64,000 nucleotides of DNA from Bos javanicus (Eukaryota > Chordata > Mammalia > Artiodactyla > Bovidae), in contig NC_083890.1 in assembly GCF_032452875.1 (NCBI RefSeq), forward strand, positions 45,072,483 to 45,136,482. Direction: 5' to 3'. Position numbers and translations under genes: made by a program. Position 1 is the first letter of the stretch. Every line of letters begins with the position of its first letter. Below, piece by piece: positions 10,965-21,175 of the stretch. Below the pieces are notes generated by a model. That model saw only the letters and a program-made list of their open reading frames with translations. It did no database searches and had not been told where the DNA came from.

Positions 10965-11312
10965 GGACTTTCCTGGTGGCTCAGTGGTAGAGTCTGCCTG
11001 CCAGTGCAGGAGACATGGGTTCAGTCCCTGATCCAGGAAGATCCCACACGTCCCCAAGTGACAAAGCCCGCGTGCCACAGCTGCTGAGCCTGCGCTCGAG
11101 AGCCTGGGAACTTCAAGTAATGAGTTCACGTGTGGCAACTAATAAGTCCAAACACCCCAAAGCCCACCTGTGCTCCACAATGAGAGCAGCCATCGCAAGG
11201 GGAAGCCTGCACTCTGCAACTTGAGAGCAGCCTGCTGCAACCAGAGAAAAACCCGAGGAGCAGCAAAGACCCAGCACAGGGAAAAAATAAGCAAATAAAT
11301 AAAAAATTATAT
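10965..11312 (+). mobile_element. CHR-2-type tRNA SINE (full length)
   Basis: Head 'ggactttcctggtggctcagtgg', a B-box-like 'gggttcagtccctga', repeated GCAACT-type body segments and a tail rich in AAATAA. Confidence 0.92.
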
Positions 11313-11550
11313 TCAAAAAACAAAACAAACAATTACCTAAAGTACTTAATGTTGCTTTGCAATTATATTACAGGTGCTGTTCGATATATAACTCTCTAAA
11401 TGCAATTGTAAGATCTTTATTTGTGAGTCCCTATAGAATAAATGCTTTTATTTCCAATGCTGACCATTGTAGTACAAGGCAAAAGCAAGATCAACACAGG
11501 AGTGACATGTGGAGTTAAAGCATCTAGTCAGCTCAACTGTTATCATCAAC

Positions 11551-11589
<39 letters not shown>

Positions 11590-12195
11590 AGGATGATGAG
11601 ATAGGGAGATGATATTAAACAAACAATTGAATTAAAATGGAAGTGATGGCATTTTCCCAGATTTGAACTGATAATATGTGTTATACCAATTCAAACACAT
11701 TAATAGAAAAAGTATTTTATGAGAATGCCAAGAGTATTCTTGAACTTATTTATAGTAGCACGTACGAGATTTTAAAGTGCATAAATGCTTCTGTAATGCT
11801 TCTAAGACACCCGTCTTTATTGCATTTTAAATCTACAGAAAAAAACAGCTTCAGAAGTAGTGTCCTTCAGGGAGTCAGCTTTCCCGTCGCCGCCCTCCTT
11901 TGGGCCCTCTGCTGGCTGCTTCAGAGCCTGCCATCTAGACACTGTTCTGCCTCCTGGAGTCTCCAGCTCTCTGGTCACTGGGCTTTCTCCCTCAGCCACT
12001 TAACTCTTGCTTACTCTTTTTTTAAGTCTTGAATCAAAAGGCTCAGTTCTAAATTTTTATGGGTTTTTAAAAAACTAACATTTCACATTATACTGAAAAC
12101 TGCAAAGCATTTCCACATACACAGTTTTATAAATGTTATTTATAAATTGCAAAATGTTATTTAAAAAAAAAAATCCATAAAACTTTGGAACTGAA
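11313..12195. other. no gene recognised; includes (TG)n
   Basis: Unique-looking DNA with a (TG)n run of about 17 units at 11552-11587. A 118-codon plus-strand frame at 11676-12032 has no recognisable domain and overlaps an antisense frame, so I do not call it a gene. Confidence 0.6.
11552..11587. repeat. (TG)n microsatellite
   Basis: An uninterrupted TG dinucleotide run of about 17 units, likely polymorphic. Confidence 0.96.
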
Positions 12196-12199
12196 CCTT

Positions 12200-12350
12200 T
12201 TGAGTTGGGAAGATTCCCTGGACAAGGGAATGGCTACACACTCCAGTATTCTTGCCTGGAGAATTCCATGAACAGAGGAGCCTGGCAGTCTACAGTCCAT
12301 GGGGTGGAAAAGACTCAGACATGACTTAGGAACTAACACTTTCGCTTTTA
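12200..12350 (+). mobile_element. Bov-tA SINE, 5'-truncated
   Basis: Starts within the head-body junction (gggaagattccctgg) and continues through 'ctacagtccatggggt' to 'gaactaacactttc'. Confidence 0.9.
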
Positions 12351-12359
12351 CTTTTCACA

Positions 12360-12475
12360 TAAATGACCTTGTTTGATTGTCACAAAAATCTTAAGAAATA
12401 CTCCTGCATTGGCTGAGGAAACTGGGACACCGAGGGAAAGCTGAAGGGCATCCCTGACTCTCACCATCAACTGTT
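12360..12475 (-). mobile_element. MIR SINE remnant
   Basis: 'cttgtttgattgtcacaaaaatcttaagaaat' followed by 'ggctgaggaaactgggacacc' is the antisense MIR core. Diverged. Confidence 0.55.
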
Positions 12476-12574
12476 CTTCCTCTCATCTACGCAGCATCCG
12501 ATTATCCTTACAGCCAGTGGTGAATCCTCCGTCTTATAAGGTAAGCATGCATGTTCTGAGCCTCTGTTTCAAAG

Positions 12575-12677
12575 TGTATGCTTTTGTCTGGCTTTTTTCA
12601 CCCAGCATAATTATTTTGAGATTCAGTTAATCAATAATTACCTCCTTTTTATTGCTAAGTAGTATTTCACTGTACTG
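12575..12677 (-). mobile_element. L1 3' end (left piece)
   Basis: 'ggcttttttcacccagcataat.attttgagatt' and 'tttttattgctaagtagtatttcactgta' are antisense L1 3' motifs. They resume after the SINE insertion at 12678. Confidence 0.7.
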
Positions 12678-12895
12678 GCTTTCTAAGTGGTACCAGTGGT
12701 AAAGAACCTGCCTGCCGAGGCAAGAGACATAAGAGGTTCAGATTTGATCCCTAGGTCAGGAAAATACCCTGGAGGAGGGCATGGCAACTCACTCCAGTAT
12801 TCTTGCCTGGAGAATCCCAAGGACAGAGGAGACTATGGGCCACAGTCCGTAGAGTCACAAAGAGTCGAACATGACCGAAGCAAATTAGCATGCAG
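12678..12895 (+). mobile_element. Bov-tA SINE inside L1
   Basis: Sense Bov-tA from 'ggctttctaagtggtaccagtggtaaagaa' to 'aagcaaattagcatgc'. It is flanked by an imperfect duplication of the L1 motif 'tttcactgta' / 'ttccactgta'. Confidence 0.9.
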
Positions 12896-12898
12896 GCA

Positions 12899-12958
12899 GA
12901 CATTCCACTGTATAGAGAGACCATAAATCGTATATTCATCTACTGATAGGCACTGAGG
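12899..12958 (-). mobile_element. L1 3' end (right piece)
   Basis: 'attccactgtatagagagaccataaatcgt' followed by 'ttcatctactgataggcactgaggtg' continues the antisense L1. Confidence 0.6.
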
Positions 12959-12981
12959 TGTTTTTGTTTTGTTTTGTTTGG
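12959..12981. repeat. (TTTTG)n short simple repeat
   Basis: Several consecutive TTTTG-type units lie between the L1 and the CHR SINE. Confidence 0.8.
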
Positions 12982-13004
12982 CTTGTTAACTTGTTTTTCT
13001 AGTC

Positions 13005-13203
13005 ATCTGTCTGCGTCCAGTCTTGGTTGCAGCACGAGAGTCTTTGTTATGGGGCATGAGCTCTGTAGTTGTGCCCCGAAGGCTCATCAGTGGCACTGCT
13101 CTGGCGTAGTTTCTCTGCAGCATAGTTTCCTAACTAGGGATTGAACCTGTGCCCCCTGCACTGCAAGGCAGATGTTTAACCACTGGGCCACCAGGAAAGT
13201 CCC
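13005..13203 (-). mobile_element. CHR-2-type tRNA SINE
   Basis: Antisense copy: 'ggttgcagcacgagagtctttgtt' (body) to 'gggattgaacctgtgccccctgcactgcaaggcag' and 'gggccaccaggaaagtccc' (head). Confidence 0.88.
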
Positions 13204-13995
13204 TGGTCGATTCTTTATCTGTTTTGACTCAACATACAACACCCAGCACCTGGTACAGCACTGAGCACACACAATTCCCTCTTTTCCAAAAATGGATGAA
13301 TGAATGAAGTAGGTTAGGTTCCTCGACTAAGGTGACACAGTGATAAGTTGGGAAGCAGGAACTGGGTTTCTGATTCCTGGCTCAGTTATCAGCTTCATGT
13401 GGCACCTAAATTAACAATTTGAAAGAACTTCTGAACTGCTGTCAGACTCCCATATCTGTTCTGGAGATGCTGATAATGATACCCAGCCTGTAAATCTCTT
13501 AATGGGTCAGTCCCTCCATGCCCCGTGATCAGTTGTTGGTGCATTTGGCCTAAAGAACTGTGATGCTCTGAGGTTATTTATGGGTGACTCCAGTCTTCAG
13601 GAATTTCGGTTGATCCAGTAACTGGCCTAAGAATTCGTTTTTGATGATTTAGCCCTGTGCCTAGTGAATTAATGATGACTAATGATAGGGATTTCTAACT
13701 GACACTCCCAGGTAGTTAGCTGTTTTAAACAGTACATTAAATAATGTAACACTTAAAGTTCATGTGCCTTAAAAATATTTTATGAAAACCCAGGAGGTGA
13801 ACTATAAGTGTTGGATTAGTTGCACTAAGAACTGATTTTATAGCTCAGAGGTAGAGCCAGAAGCAGTTCTTTTTCCTCTAAATGAACGTGCCCTTCACTA
13901 AGAATACAGGATCATGATGACTGAATAGCCAAATACGCATTCCAGCTCCCAAGCTTCCAAGATCCAGGGCCTAAAAGGGAGAAGCATGCAAAACT
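13204..13995. other. no gene recognised; faint L2/MIR traces
   Basis: The stretch at 13240-13380 has weak L2/MIR-like phrases (cccagcacctggtacagca, ggatgaatgaatgaa), but I cannot align them confidently. The rest looks unique. Confidence 0.45.
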
Positions 13996-13999
13996 GAAT

Positions 14000-14345
14000 T
14001 CAACCACAAGTAAAATTCATATCAACTCAAATCAAGAGACAGGTCTCAAAAGTATCTAGGTCATGAAAGACAAAAAGACACCGATGAACTGTCCTACACT
14101 GAAGCCAGACGACCAACTAAATGCAATTGTTGATGCTGTCTTAGATTCTAGATCCTAGAAAGAACTTTAGTGTGACAACTGGTAAAGTCTGAAGAAGGTC
14201 TGTCAACTAATTAAAGGCATTGTGTGTACTGTTTTAACTGGTTTTGGTCACTGTACTATGGTTACATTTGTGGAAGCTAGAAGAAGAGCATATGAAAAGT
14301 TTTGGGACCGTTTTTACACCTTGGTTACAAGACTAAAATTATTTT
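14000..14345 (+). mobile_element. L1M 3'UTR remnant
   Basis: 'accaactaaatgcaatt', 'gatcctagaaagaacttta', 'aactggtaaagtctgaagaaggtctg' and 'ggtcactgtactatggtta' appear in the order of the L1M 3'UTR. Confidence 0.65.
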
Positions 14346-14661
14346 ATGGTTTGGTGTTTAAAACATCCCTAAAATGAATGAATAAGCCAATAAGATGAAT
14401 ACATCCAAAGAGAGAGATACAATTTCTATGCAAAGAATGTTATAAATATTTAAAATTTCAGGCAGGTTTCAAAGCACAAAAAACAAGATGAAGGGAAAAT
14501 CAGAACCTATCCTCTTGAGCCTACAGCTCCTCAGGAAAACCAGTTTTATTTATGTAATAGAAGAAAAACAGAGCCACCGCCACTGGTCTCAGCAGATGCA
14601 ATAGAAGTAGCTCCGAGCAGACACCCGACCTGTTGCCCCGGCCAGCCCTGCAGACAGCGGC

Positions 14662-14803
14662 CTGCTGCTGCTGCTGCTAAGTCGCTTCAGTCGTGTCTGA
14701 CTCTTCGACCCCATAAACGGCAGCCCACCAGGCTCCCCCATCCCTGGGATTCTCTAGGCAAGAACACTGGAGTGGGTTGCCATTTCCTTCTCCAATGCAT
14801 GAA
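14662..14803 (-). mobile_element. Bov-A2-derived SINE, single monomer
   Basis: A (CTG)n tail, then one antisense Bov-A monomer ending at the CATGCATT-type linker. The second monomer is absent, consistent with 5' truncation. Confidence 0.92.
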
Positions 14804-14859
14804 GCCCTAATTCTCACAGGGCCTGTTGTGTACAAGCTTCCTTTTTTCTCTTTAGAGTT

Positions 14860-15842
14860 GTCTTATATGTTCTAGCTCCTTTGCCTTTCCATGAACATTT
14901 TAGAATAACATTGTCTCTAACCACAAGATAATCTTGCTGTCATTTTGATAAGAACTATATTAAGTCTGTTTATCAACTTTGGGAGAACTGACTTCTTAAC
15001 TGCATTGAATCTTTCAGTTCATTAACTTGTAATATCTCTCCATTTGTTTAGATTTCCTTTGATTTCTTTCATCGCTGTCTGGTGGTTTTGAGCATATGAA
15101 TCCTGCATATGTCTTGCTAGATTTACATCAAAATATTTTAATTTTTTTAACAATTGTAAACAGTATTGTATTTTTAATTTCAAGTTCCACATGTTAATTG
15201 CTAGTGTATAGAAATACAACAGATTTTTTTATGTTGACCTTGTATCCATACTGACATCACTAAACAGTTGTAGGAGTTATTTTGCAATATTGGGTAGACC
15301 AAAAAGTTCATTCAGATTTTTCTTTAAATTCAGATGATCTTAAATGGAAAAATCTGAATGAATTTTTGGACCAATCTAATACATTCCTTGTGATTTTTTT
15401 GTGAAACAACATGTAATCTGAAAACAGGAACACTTTTATTTCTTCCTTTCCAATGTAGATGCCATTTAGTTCCTTTTCTTCCTTACCGCACTGGCTAGAA
15501 CTTCCTGTGTTGAATAGTTGAGAGTGGGTATCCTGGCTTGTTCCCCACCCTAAAAGGAAAGTATCCACTTTTCATCATTATGGCTGGTGCAGCTATAGGA
15601 CTTTTTTATGAACATTCTTTTACTAGATTGTAGTTTTCCCTCTACCCCTATTTTGCTGATTGTTTTATGATGAATGGCTTTTGGGTTTTGTCAAGTATTC
15701 ATCCTCAATTGATGGATATGATCATGTGACTTTTCTCCTTTAACCTATTAACATGGTAGATTATGCTGACAAAATTTCACCTTGAACCAGGTTTTCATCA
15801 CAGAACAAACCCGTGTTGGTCATGGTACATAATTCTTTTGTT
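14860..15842 (-). mobile_element. old L1 LINE, ORF2 segment
   Basis: Antisense L1 ORF2: 'cttaactgcattgaatctttcag', 'tatctctccatttgtttag', 'ttgtcaagtattcatc.tcaattga.atgatcat' and 'aaccaggttttcatc'. It is heavily mutated, with no long frame, and clearly more diverged than the L1 at 17156. It carries the MITE at 15290 and is abutted by BovB. Confidence 0.8.
15290..15379. mobile_element. mariner-like MITE (90 bp)
   Basis: Two roughly 34-bp imperfect terminal inverted repeats meet at a short centre. One starts 'ttgggtagaccaaaaagttc' and the other ends 'tttttggaccaatctaa'. TA dinucleotides flank both ends (15288-15289 and 15380-15381), as expected for a Tc1/mariner target site. It matches the ruminant mariner-derived MITE type and encodes nothing. 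Confidence 0.85.
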
Positions 15843-17155
15843 CTCAGTTCAGTCACTCAGTCGTGTCCAACTCTTTGCGACCCCATGAACCACAGCACAC
15901 CAGGCCTCCCTGTCCAACACCAACTCCCGGAGTCCACCCAAACCCATGTCCATTGAGTCGGTGATGCCATCCAACCATTTCATCCTCTGTCATCCCCTTC
16001 TCCTCCTGCCCTCAATCTTTCTCGGCATTGGGGTCTTTTCAAATGAGTCAGCTCTTTGCATCAGGTGACCAAAGTATTGGAGTTTCAACTTCAACATCAG
16101 TCCTTCCAATGAGCACCCAGGACTGATCTCCTCTAGAATGGACTGATTGGATCTTCTTGAAGTCCAAGGGACTCTCAAGAGTCTTCTTCAACACCACAGT
16201 TCAAAAGCATGAATTCTTCAGCACTTAGCTTTCCTCACAGTCCAACTCTCACATCCATACATGACCACTGGAAAAACCACAGCCTTGACCAGATGGACCC
16301 TTGTTGACAACGTAATGTCTCTGCTTTTTAATTTGCTATCTAGGTTGGTCATAACTTTCCTTCCAAGGAGTAAGCATCTTTTAATTTCATGGCTGCAATC
16401 ACCATCTGCAGTGATTTTGGAGCCCCCCAAAAATAAAGTCTGACACTGTTCCCACTGTTTCCCCATCTATTTCCCGTGAAGTGACAGGACCACATGCCAT
16501 GATCTTCATTTTCTGAATGTTGAGCTTTAAGCCAACTTTTTCACTCTCCTCTTTCACTTTCATCAAGAGGCTCTTTAGTTCTTCTTCACTTTCTGCCATA
16601 AGGGTCATGTCATCTGCATACTGAGGTTATAGGTATTTTCCCCAGAAATCTTGATTCCAGCTTGTGCTTCATCTAGCCCAGAGTTTCTCATGATGTACTC
16701 TGCATAGAAGTTAAATAAGCAGGGTGATAATATACAGACTTGACATACTCTTTGCCTATTTGGAACCAGTCTGTTGTTCCATGTCCAGTTCTAACTGTTG
16801 CTTCCTGACCTGCATACGGGTTTCTCAAGAGACAGGTCAGGTGGTCTGGTATTCCCATCTCTTTCAGAATTTTCCACAGTTTATTGTGATCCACACAGTC
16901 AAAGGCTTTGGCATAGTCAGTAAAGCAGAAATAGATGTTTTTCTGGAACTCTCTTGCTTTTTCGATGATCCAGTGGATGTTGGCAATTTGATCTCTGGTC
17001 CCTATGCCTTTTCTAAAACCAGCTTGAACATCTGGAAGTTCACGGTTCACGTATTGCTGAAGCCTGGCTTGGAGAATTTGGAACATTACTTTGCTAGCGT
17101 GTGAGATGAGTGCAATTGTGCGGTAGTTTGAGCATTCTTTGGCATTGCCTTTCTT
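15843..17155 (-). mobile_element. BovB (RTE) LINE, 5'-truncated
   Basis: The 3' end of the element is at 15843 (cagttcagtcactcagtcgtg). Reading toward higher coordinates gives the C-terminal region, YADD box and RT palm of the BovB ORF. The frame is broken by several shifts. At about 17155 it passes directly into L1 with no tail or visible duplication. Confidence 0.93.
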
Positions 17156-17572
17156 TTGTTCTAGTTCTGTGAAAAATGCCATTGGTAGTTTGATAGAGAT
17201 TGCATTGAATCTGTAGCTTGCCTTGGGTAGTATAGTCATTTTGAAAATATTGATTCTTCCAGTCCACAAACATGGTATATCTTTCCATCTGCTTATGTCT
17301 TCTTTGATTTCTTTCATTGGCATCTTGCAGTTTTCAGAGTACAAGTCTTTTGTTTCAGAGTACAAGTTTATCCCCAGATATTTTATTCTTTCTGATGCAA
17401 TAGTAAATGGAATTGCTTCTAGAATGTCTCTTTCTGATTTTTCGTTGTTAGTGTATAGAAATGCAACAGATTTCTGTGTACTAATTTTGTTACCTAAAAC
17501 GTCACCAAATTGACTGATGAGCTTTAGTAATTTTCCGGTACTCTCTTTAGGATTGTCTATGTAGAGTACCAT
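16688..17572 (-). pseudogene. in-frame L1-BovB chimeric reverse-transcriptase frame
   Basis: A 294-codon open frame. Residues 1 to about 139 are L1 ORF2 sequence from the region C-terminal to the RT palm ([13 protein letters not shown], [21 protein letters not shown]). From about residue 140 it is BovB RT ([26 protein letters not shown] motif [13 protein letters not shown]). It ends by frameshift soon after TTDWFQIGK, before RT motifs B and C, so it cannot be a working polymerase. The reading frame stays open across the join at about 17153-17157, where a short A/T-run is shared. Both parts are LINE relics; the open frame is probably fortuitous and I infer no function. Confidence 0.75.
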
Positions 17573-18720
17573 GTCATCCCGGTACTCTCTTTAGGATTGT
17601 CTATGTAGAGTACCATGTCATCCCAGTACTCTCTTTAGGATTGTCTATGTAGAGTACCATGTCATCCCGGTACTCTCTTTAGGATTGTCTATGTAGAGTA
17701 CCATGTCATCCCGGTACTCTCTTTAGGATTGTCTATGTAGAGTACCATGTCATCCCGGTACTCTCTTTAGGATTGTCTGTGTAGAGTACCATGTCATCCT
17801 AGTACTCTCTTTAGGATTGTCTATGTAGAGTACCATGTCATCCCGGTACTCTCTTTAGGATTGTCTATGTATCGTATCATGTCATCCCAGTACTCTCTTT
17901 AGGATTGTCTATGTAGAGTACCATGTCATCCCGGTACTCTCTTTAGGATTGTGTATGTATAGTACCATGTCATCCCGGTACTCTCTTTAGGATTGTCTAT
18001 GTAGAGTACCATGTCATCCCGGTACTCTCTTTAGGATTGTCTATGTATCGTATCATGTCATCCCGGTACTCTCTTTAGGATTGTCTATGTAGAGTACCAT
18101 GTCATCCCGGTACTCTCTTTAGGATTGTCTGTGTATCGTATCATGTCATCTGCAAACAGCAATAGTTTAACTTCTTTTCCAATTTCAATTCCTTTTACTT
18201 GCTGTAAAAGGATTGCTCTAGCTAGGACTTCCAAAACTATGTCGAATTAAAGTGAGAAGAGTGAACATCTTCGCCTTGTTCCTGATCTTAAAGGGAATGC
18301 TTTCAGCTTTTCACCACTGCGTACGACGCTAGCCATAGGTGTGCTGTATATGGTCTTTATTTTGTTGAGGTACGTACCCTTTAGGCACACTTTCTAGAGA
18401 GTTTTTATCATAAACGGGTGCTGAATTTTGTCAAAAGCTTTTTCTACATCTATTGAGATGATCATATGGCTTTTATCCCTCAATTTGTTGATGTGGTGTA
18501 TCACATTGGTTTGCAGACGCTGGAAAATTCTTGCATCCCTGGAATGAATCCTGCCTAATCATGGTGTATGATCTTTTTAATGTATTGTTGGATACACGTT
18601 GCTATTATTTTGTTGAGGATTTTTGCATCTATGCTCATCAGTGATGTGGCCTGTAATTTTCTTTCTTTTTTTTTTTCCGAGGTATCTTTGTCTGGTTTTG
18701 ATATCAGGGTGATGGTGATG
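17156..18720 (-). mobile_element. L1 LINE ORF2 segment with internal minisatellite
   Basis: Antisense artiodactyl L1 ORF2: 'gttctagttctgtgaaaaatgcc', 'tcttccagtccacaaacatgg', 'catcttgcagttttcagagta', then after the tandem array 'tgcaaacag.aatagtttaacttc' and 'ttttctacatctattgagatgatcat'. It is younger and better preserved than the L1 at 14860 and covers an overlapping part of ORF2, so it is a separate copy. Confidence 0.88.
17537..18152. repeat. 44-bp minisatellite, 14 copies, inside L1
   Basis: Units begin at 17537, 17581, 17625 and every 44 bases to 18109, with no length change. Each runs from 'ggtactctctttagg' to 'catgtcatccc'. Most differ at 0-5 positions. Copies 8, 12 and 14 carry 'tatcgtatcatg' where the others have 'tagagtaccatg'; copy 10 is intermediate. 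The last copy passes into normal L1 sequence (tctgcaaacag), so the array grew out of the L1. Since 44 is not a multiple of 3, the L1 frame is destroyed. Confidence 0.98.
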
Positions 18721-18774
18721 GCCTCTTTTAGATTTCACTTACTGTTGTCATTATACAAAAATAATCTTTTTCAT

Positions 18775-19200
18775 GCATATTGCCCCAGAATGATCTTTTA
18801 AAGCATAAAAATGACTGTGTGATTACTCTGCTTCTATCTTTCAGTTACTTCCAGTCACCTGTTGGGAAAAGATCCAAGCCTCATTCTGACCCAGGTCATG
18901 GCATACCCTGGCCCCTGCCTTCCTCCCCACCTCATCCTAGGCTGTTTTCTGCTCATCTTCTTCACCTTGATCTACCTCCAACACTTTCCCCACCTTTTAC
19001 CCAATTAATTACCCTTCAGATCTTGGTATAAGTTTCCACTCTACACCAAATTGAGTCCAGCTTTTTTTATTTAGCCATTATAGTTGTATATTAATTTCCT
19101 CTGCACACAACTTATATGTGATATTTAATGTCTTCCTCTCCCACAAGATGTCAAGCTTCGCATGACCAGGGACCATGGCCGCCATTGTTGCCGCAGTCAT
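18775..19200 (+). mobile_element. L2 LINE fragment
   Basis: 'ccccagaatgatcttttaaagc', 'tcagttacttccagtca', 'aagatccaagcctcattctgac', 'cctggcccctgcctt' and later 'tcccacaagatgtcaagcttcgcatgaccagggacc' follow the L2 order toward its 3' end. Confidence 0.55.
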
Positions 19201-19583
19201 CCCCTTACCTGGTAAACAGAAGGAGTCTAAATACTTGTGGGAAAAAATGTAGCAAAGGAAGTCTAAGTGGAGAGGTAAGCAAAGGTACACAGGTGGGTTC
19301 AGGGGTCATTGTACTGGGCGACAAAGGGCAGAGTTTTGATTTTCAGACGGAATAAGGAATGCTCTGGCTTGTAGACAAAGGGAGCCACTGGGTTCTTTAC
19401 GGAGAAGGCTCCTGAACTCGCTTTTATCAATTGTTATAAACTTACATATGCATTAATATTTAACGTCTTTTCTCCCGTGTTTTTCTCTGTAAGATGATCT
19501 TTAAGTAGTAAATATGCTTATTACTCACTTTTATGTATGTATACAAATTGATTTGATCTTCAGGGACAGCTTTCAGAAACAAA
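19201..19583. other. no gene recognised
   Basis: Unique-looking sequence without a clear repeat or exon. Confidence 0.5.
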
Positions 19584-19595
19584 AAAGGCAGCTAA

Positions 19596-19938
19596 TGGGG
19601 CTTCCTTGGTGGTTCAGTGGTAAAGAATCCACCTGCCAGTGCAGGAGACACGGGTTCAACCCCTGGTCCAGGGAGATCCCACACGCCATGGAGCAACTAA
19701 GCCCCTGCACCACAACTGTTGAGCCTGTGCTCTAGAGCCCAGGAACCGCAACCACACGCTGCAACTACTGAAGCCAGAGGACTCGAGAGTCGTGCTCCAC
19801 CACAAGAGCAGCCATGGCAAGGAGGAGCCCGTGCACACAACGAGGGAGATGCCCTTGCTCCCCGCAGCGGGGAAAAGCCACGCAGGATTGAAGACCCAGC
19901 TCAGCCAAATAATAAATAAATAAAATTATTATTTTTTT
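19596..19938 (+). mobile_element. CHR-2-type tRNA SINE with 12-bp TSD
   Basis: Full-length: 'ggggcttccttggtggttcagtgg', 'gagcaactaagcccctgcacc', a tail of 'aataaataaataaaa' type. A perfect duplication, 'aaaggcagctaa', lies at 19584-19595 and 19939-19950. Confidence 0.96.
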
Positions 19939-19950
19939 AAAGGCAGCTAA

Positions 19951-20925
19951 CAAAACATCTTGGTGATCTCAGAAAGTTAAGATCAGAAATTATATTCCAA
20001 AATTTTGCTGATGACTTTGCAAAGCCGAATCTCAGATCTTTTTAAATCTATTGTGTTATCTCGTGTAGCTGTGTTTGATTCTGATGAAATCTCTCTTCCT
20101 CATCTTCTATGAGTCGACACTTTCCTGAAACTGCTCTCGTCTTCTGTTTCACTCCATCCTTTTGTCTTTCCCACACCCTACTCATAGGCCTTCTCCAGGG
20201 TCCCGCCCCCCGACCTTTGCCCCTCCGCACTCTTCCTGTCCCAGGCTGACCATCTCTTCATCCAGCATCCCCAGGGGGGTAACTCCCTCTCTGGTGACTC
20301 TCAGTGATCCTGACCTCTGGGATCCCTGGCCAGGGGCCAAGTTCTGCAGCTGCCTTCAAGCCCCCAGGATCTCCCAAGTCCTTTTATTCAGAACCCTCTG
20401 CAGTCCACTCCGTTGTAATATAGGATGGATAGAGAAATCCCTGGGTATGTCATATGTAGATGGTCAGATTTCATTGCTATTAATTCCCCATAAAATCTTT
20501 TCCTGAAGAAAAGATGAGTCCCAGTACACTGAGCACCATTCAGCTCTTCCTCTGGGAAGGAGCTATTTTCTTCTACTCCAAGAGCAAGAGTCCTGAGAAA
20601 ATGATTTACATTTCCCTAAGAAAATAAATCTCAGTTCAAGCTCAGAAGCATTTAACCACAGGTTCATCATAAGCATTTAAAAGATATTGATTACCCGGGA
20701 AACATCGACATCCATTTCTCCCCAGTTACTGAGTACTCCACTGATTCGAGGGAATGTGCACATTGGAATAATAACTAGCCTGTGACCACAAAGTAACATA
20801 ACATTTCTCATTTCTCCTTATTGCAAGATTAGCTAAAATAGGTGTGTGTGTAGTGTAAGATTCAGAAGTTTTTTTAAAAAGTTCCAGCTGCTCTCGTTTG
20901 CTCTCTTAAATCTCTCCATTGTTTG
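19951..20925. other. no gene recognised
   Basis: Pyrimidine-rich and GC-moderate at 20100-20400. A 114-codon frame (20162-20506, plus strand) is proline/serine-rich in step with the base composition and has no recognisable domain. Confidence 0.5.
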
Positions 20926-20929
20926 TCTT

Positions 20930-21175
20930 TCTAGATGTGTGGGTCCCCTCTGCACATGTCAGCAACTCCAAAATTTACATTTCTAGCCTTGACTTCTCTC
21001 CAGAATTCTACCCCCCAAGTTCTGTCTGCTTGACAGAGCTTCCTGCTTGAAAATTAACTGAATTCCTTGAAAGCAAGAGCAATATCAGATTCCATTTTAT
21101 ATCCTCCATACTTAGTACAAGGCCTACTACAGAGCAGACACTCACAGATGTTAAGAAAATGAATAGATGTTTTGT
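20930..21175 (+). mobile_element. L2 LINE 3' end
   Basis: 'gagcttcctgcttgaaaatt', 'ccttgaaagcaagagcaatatca' and 'atatcctccatacttagtacaaggcctact' track the L2 3' terminus. Diverged. Confidence 0.55.

Noticed and set aside
13146..13160. CTCF-like core (AGGGGGCAC on the minus strand) in a CHR-2 SINE
   Set aside because: Only the right half fits the consensus; the CCASY part does not.
17537..18152. Direct repeats that might suggest a CRISPR array
   Set aside because: The units are contiguous with no unique spacers, lie inside an L1 and the genome is mammalian.
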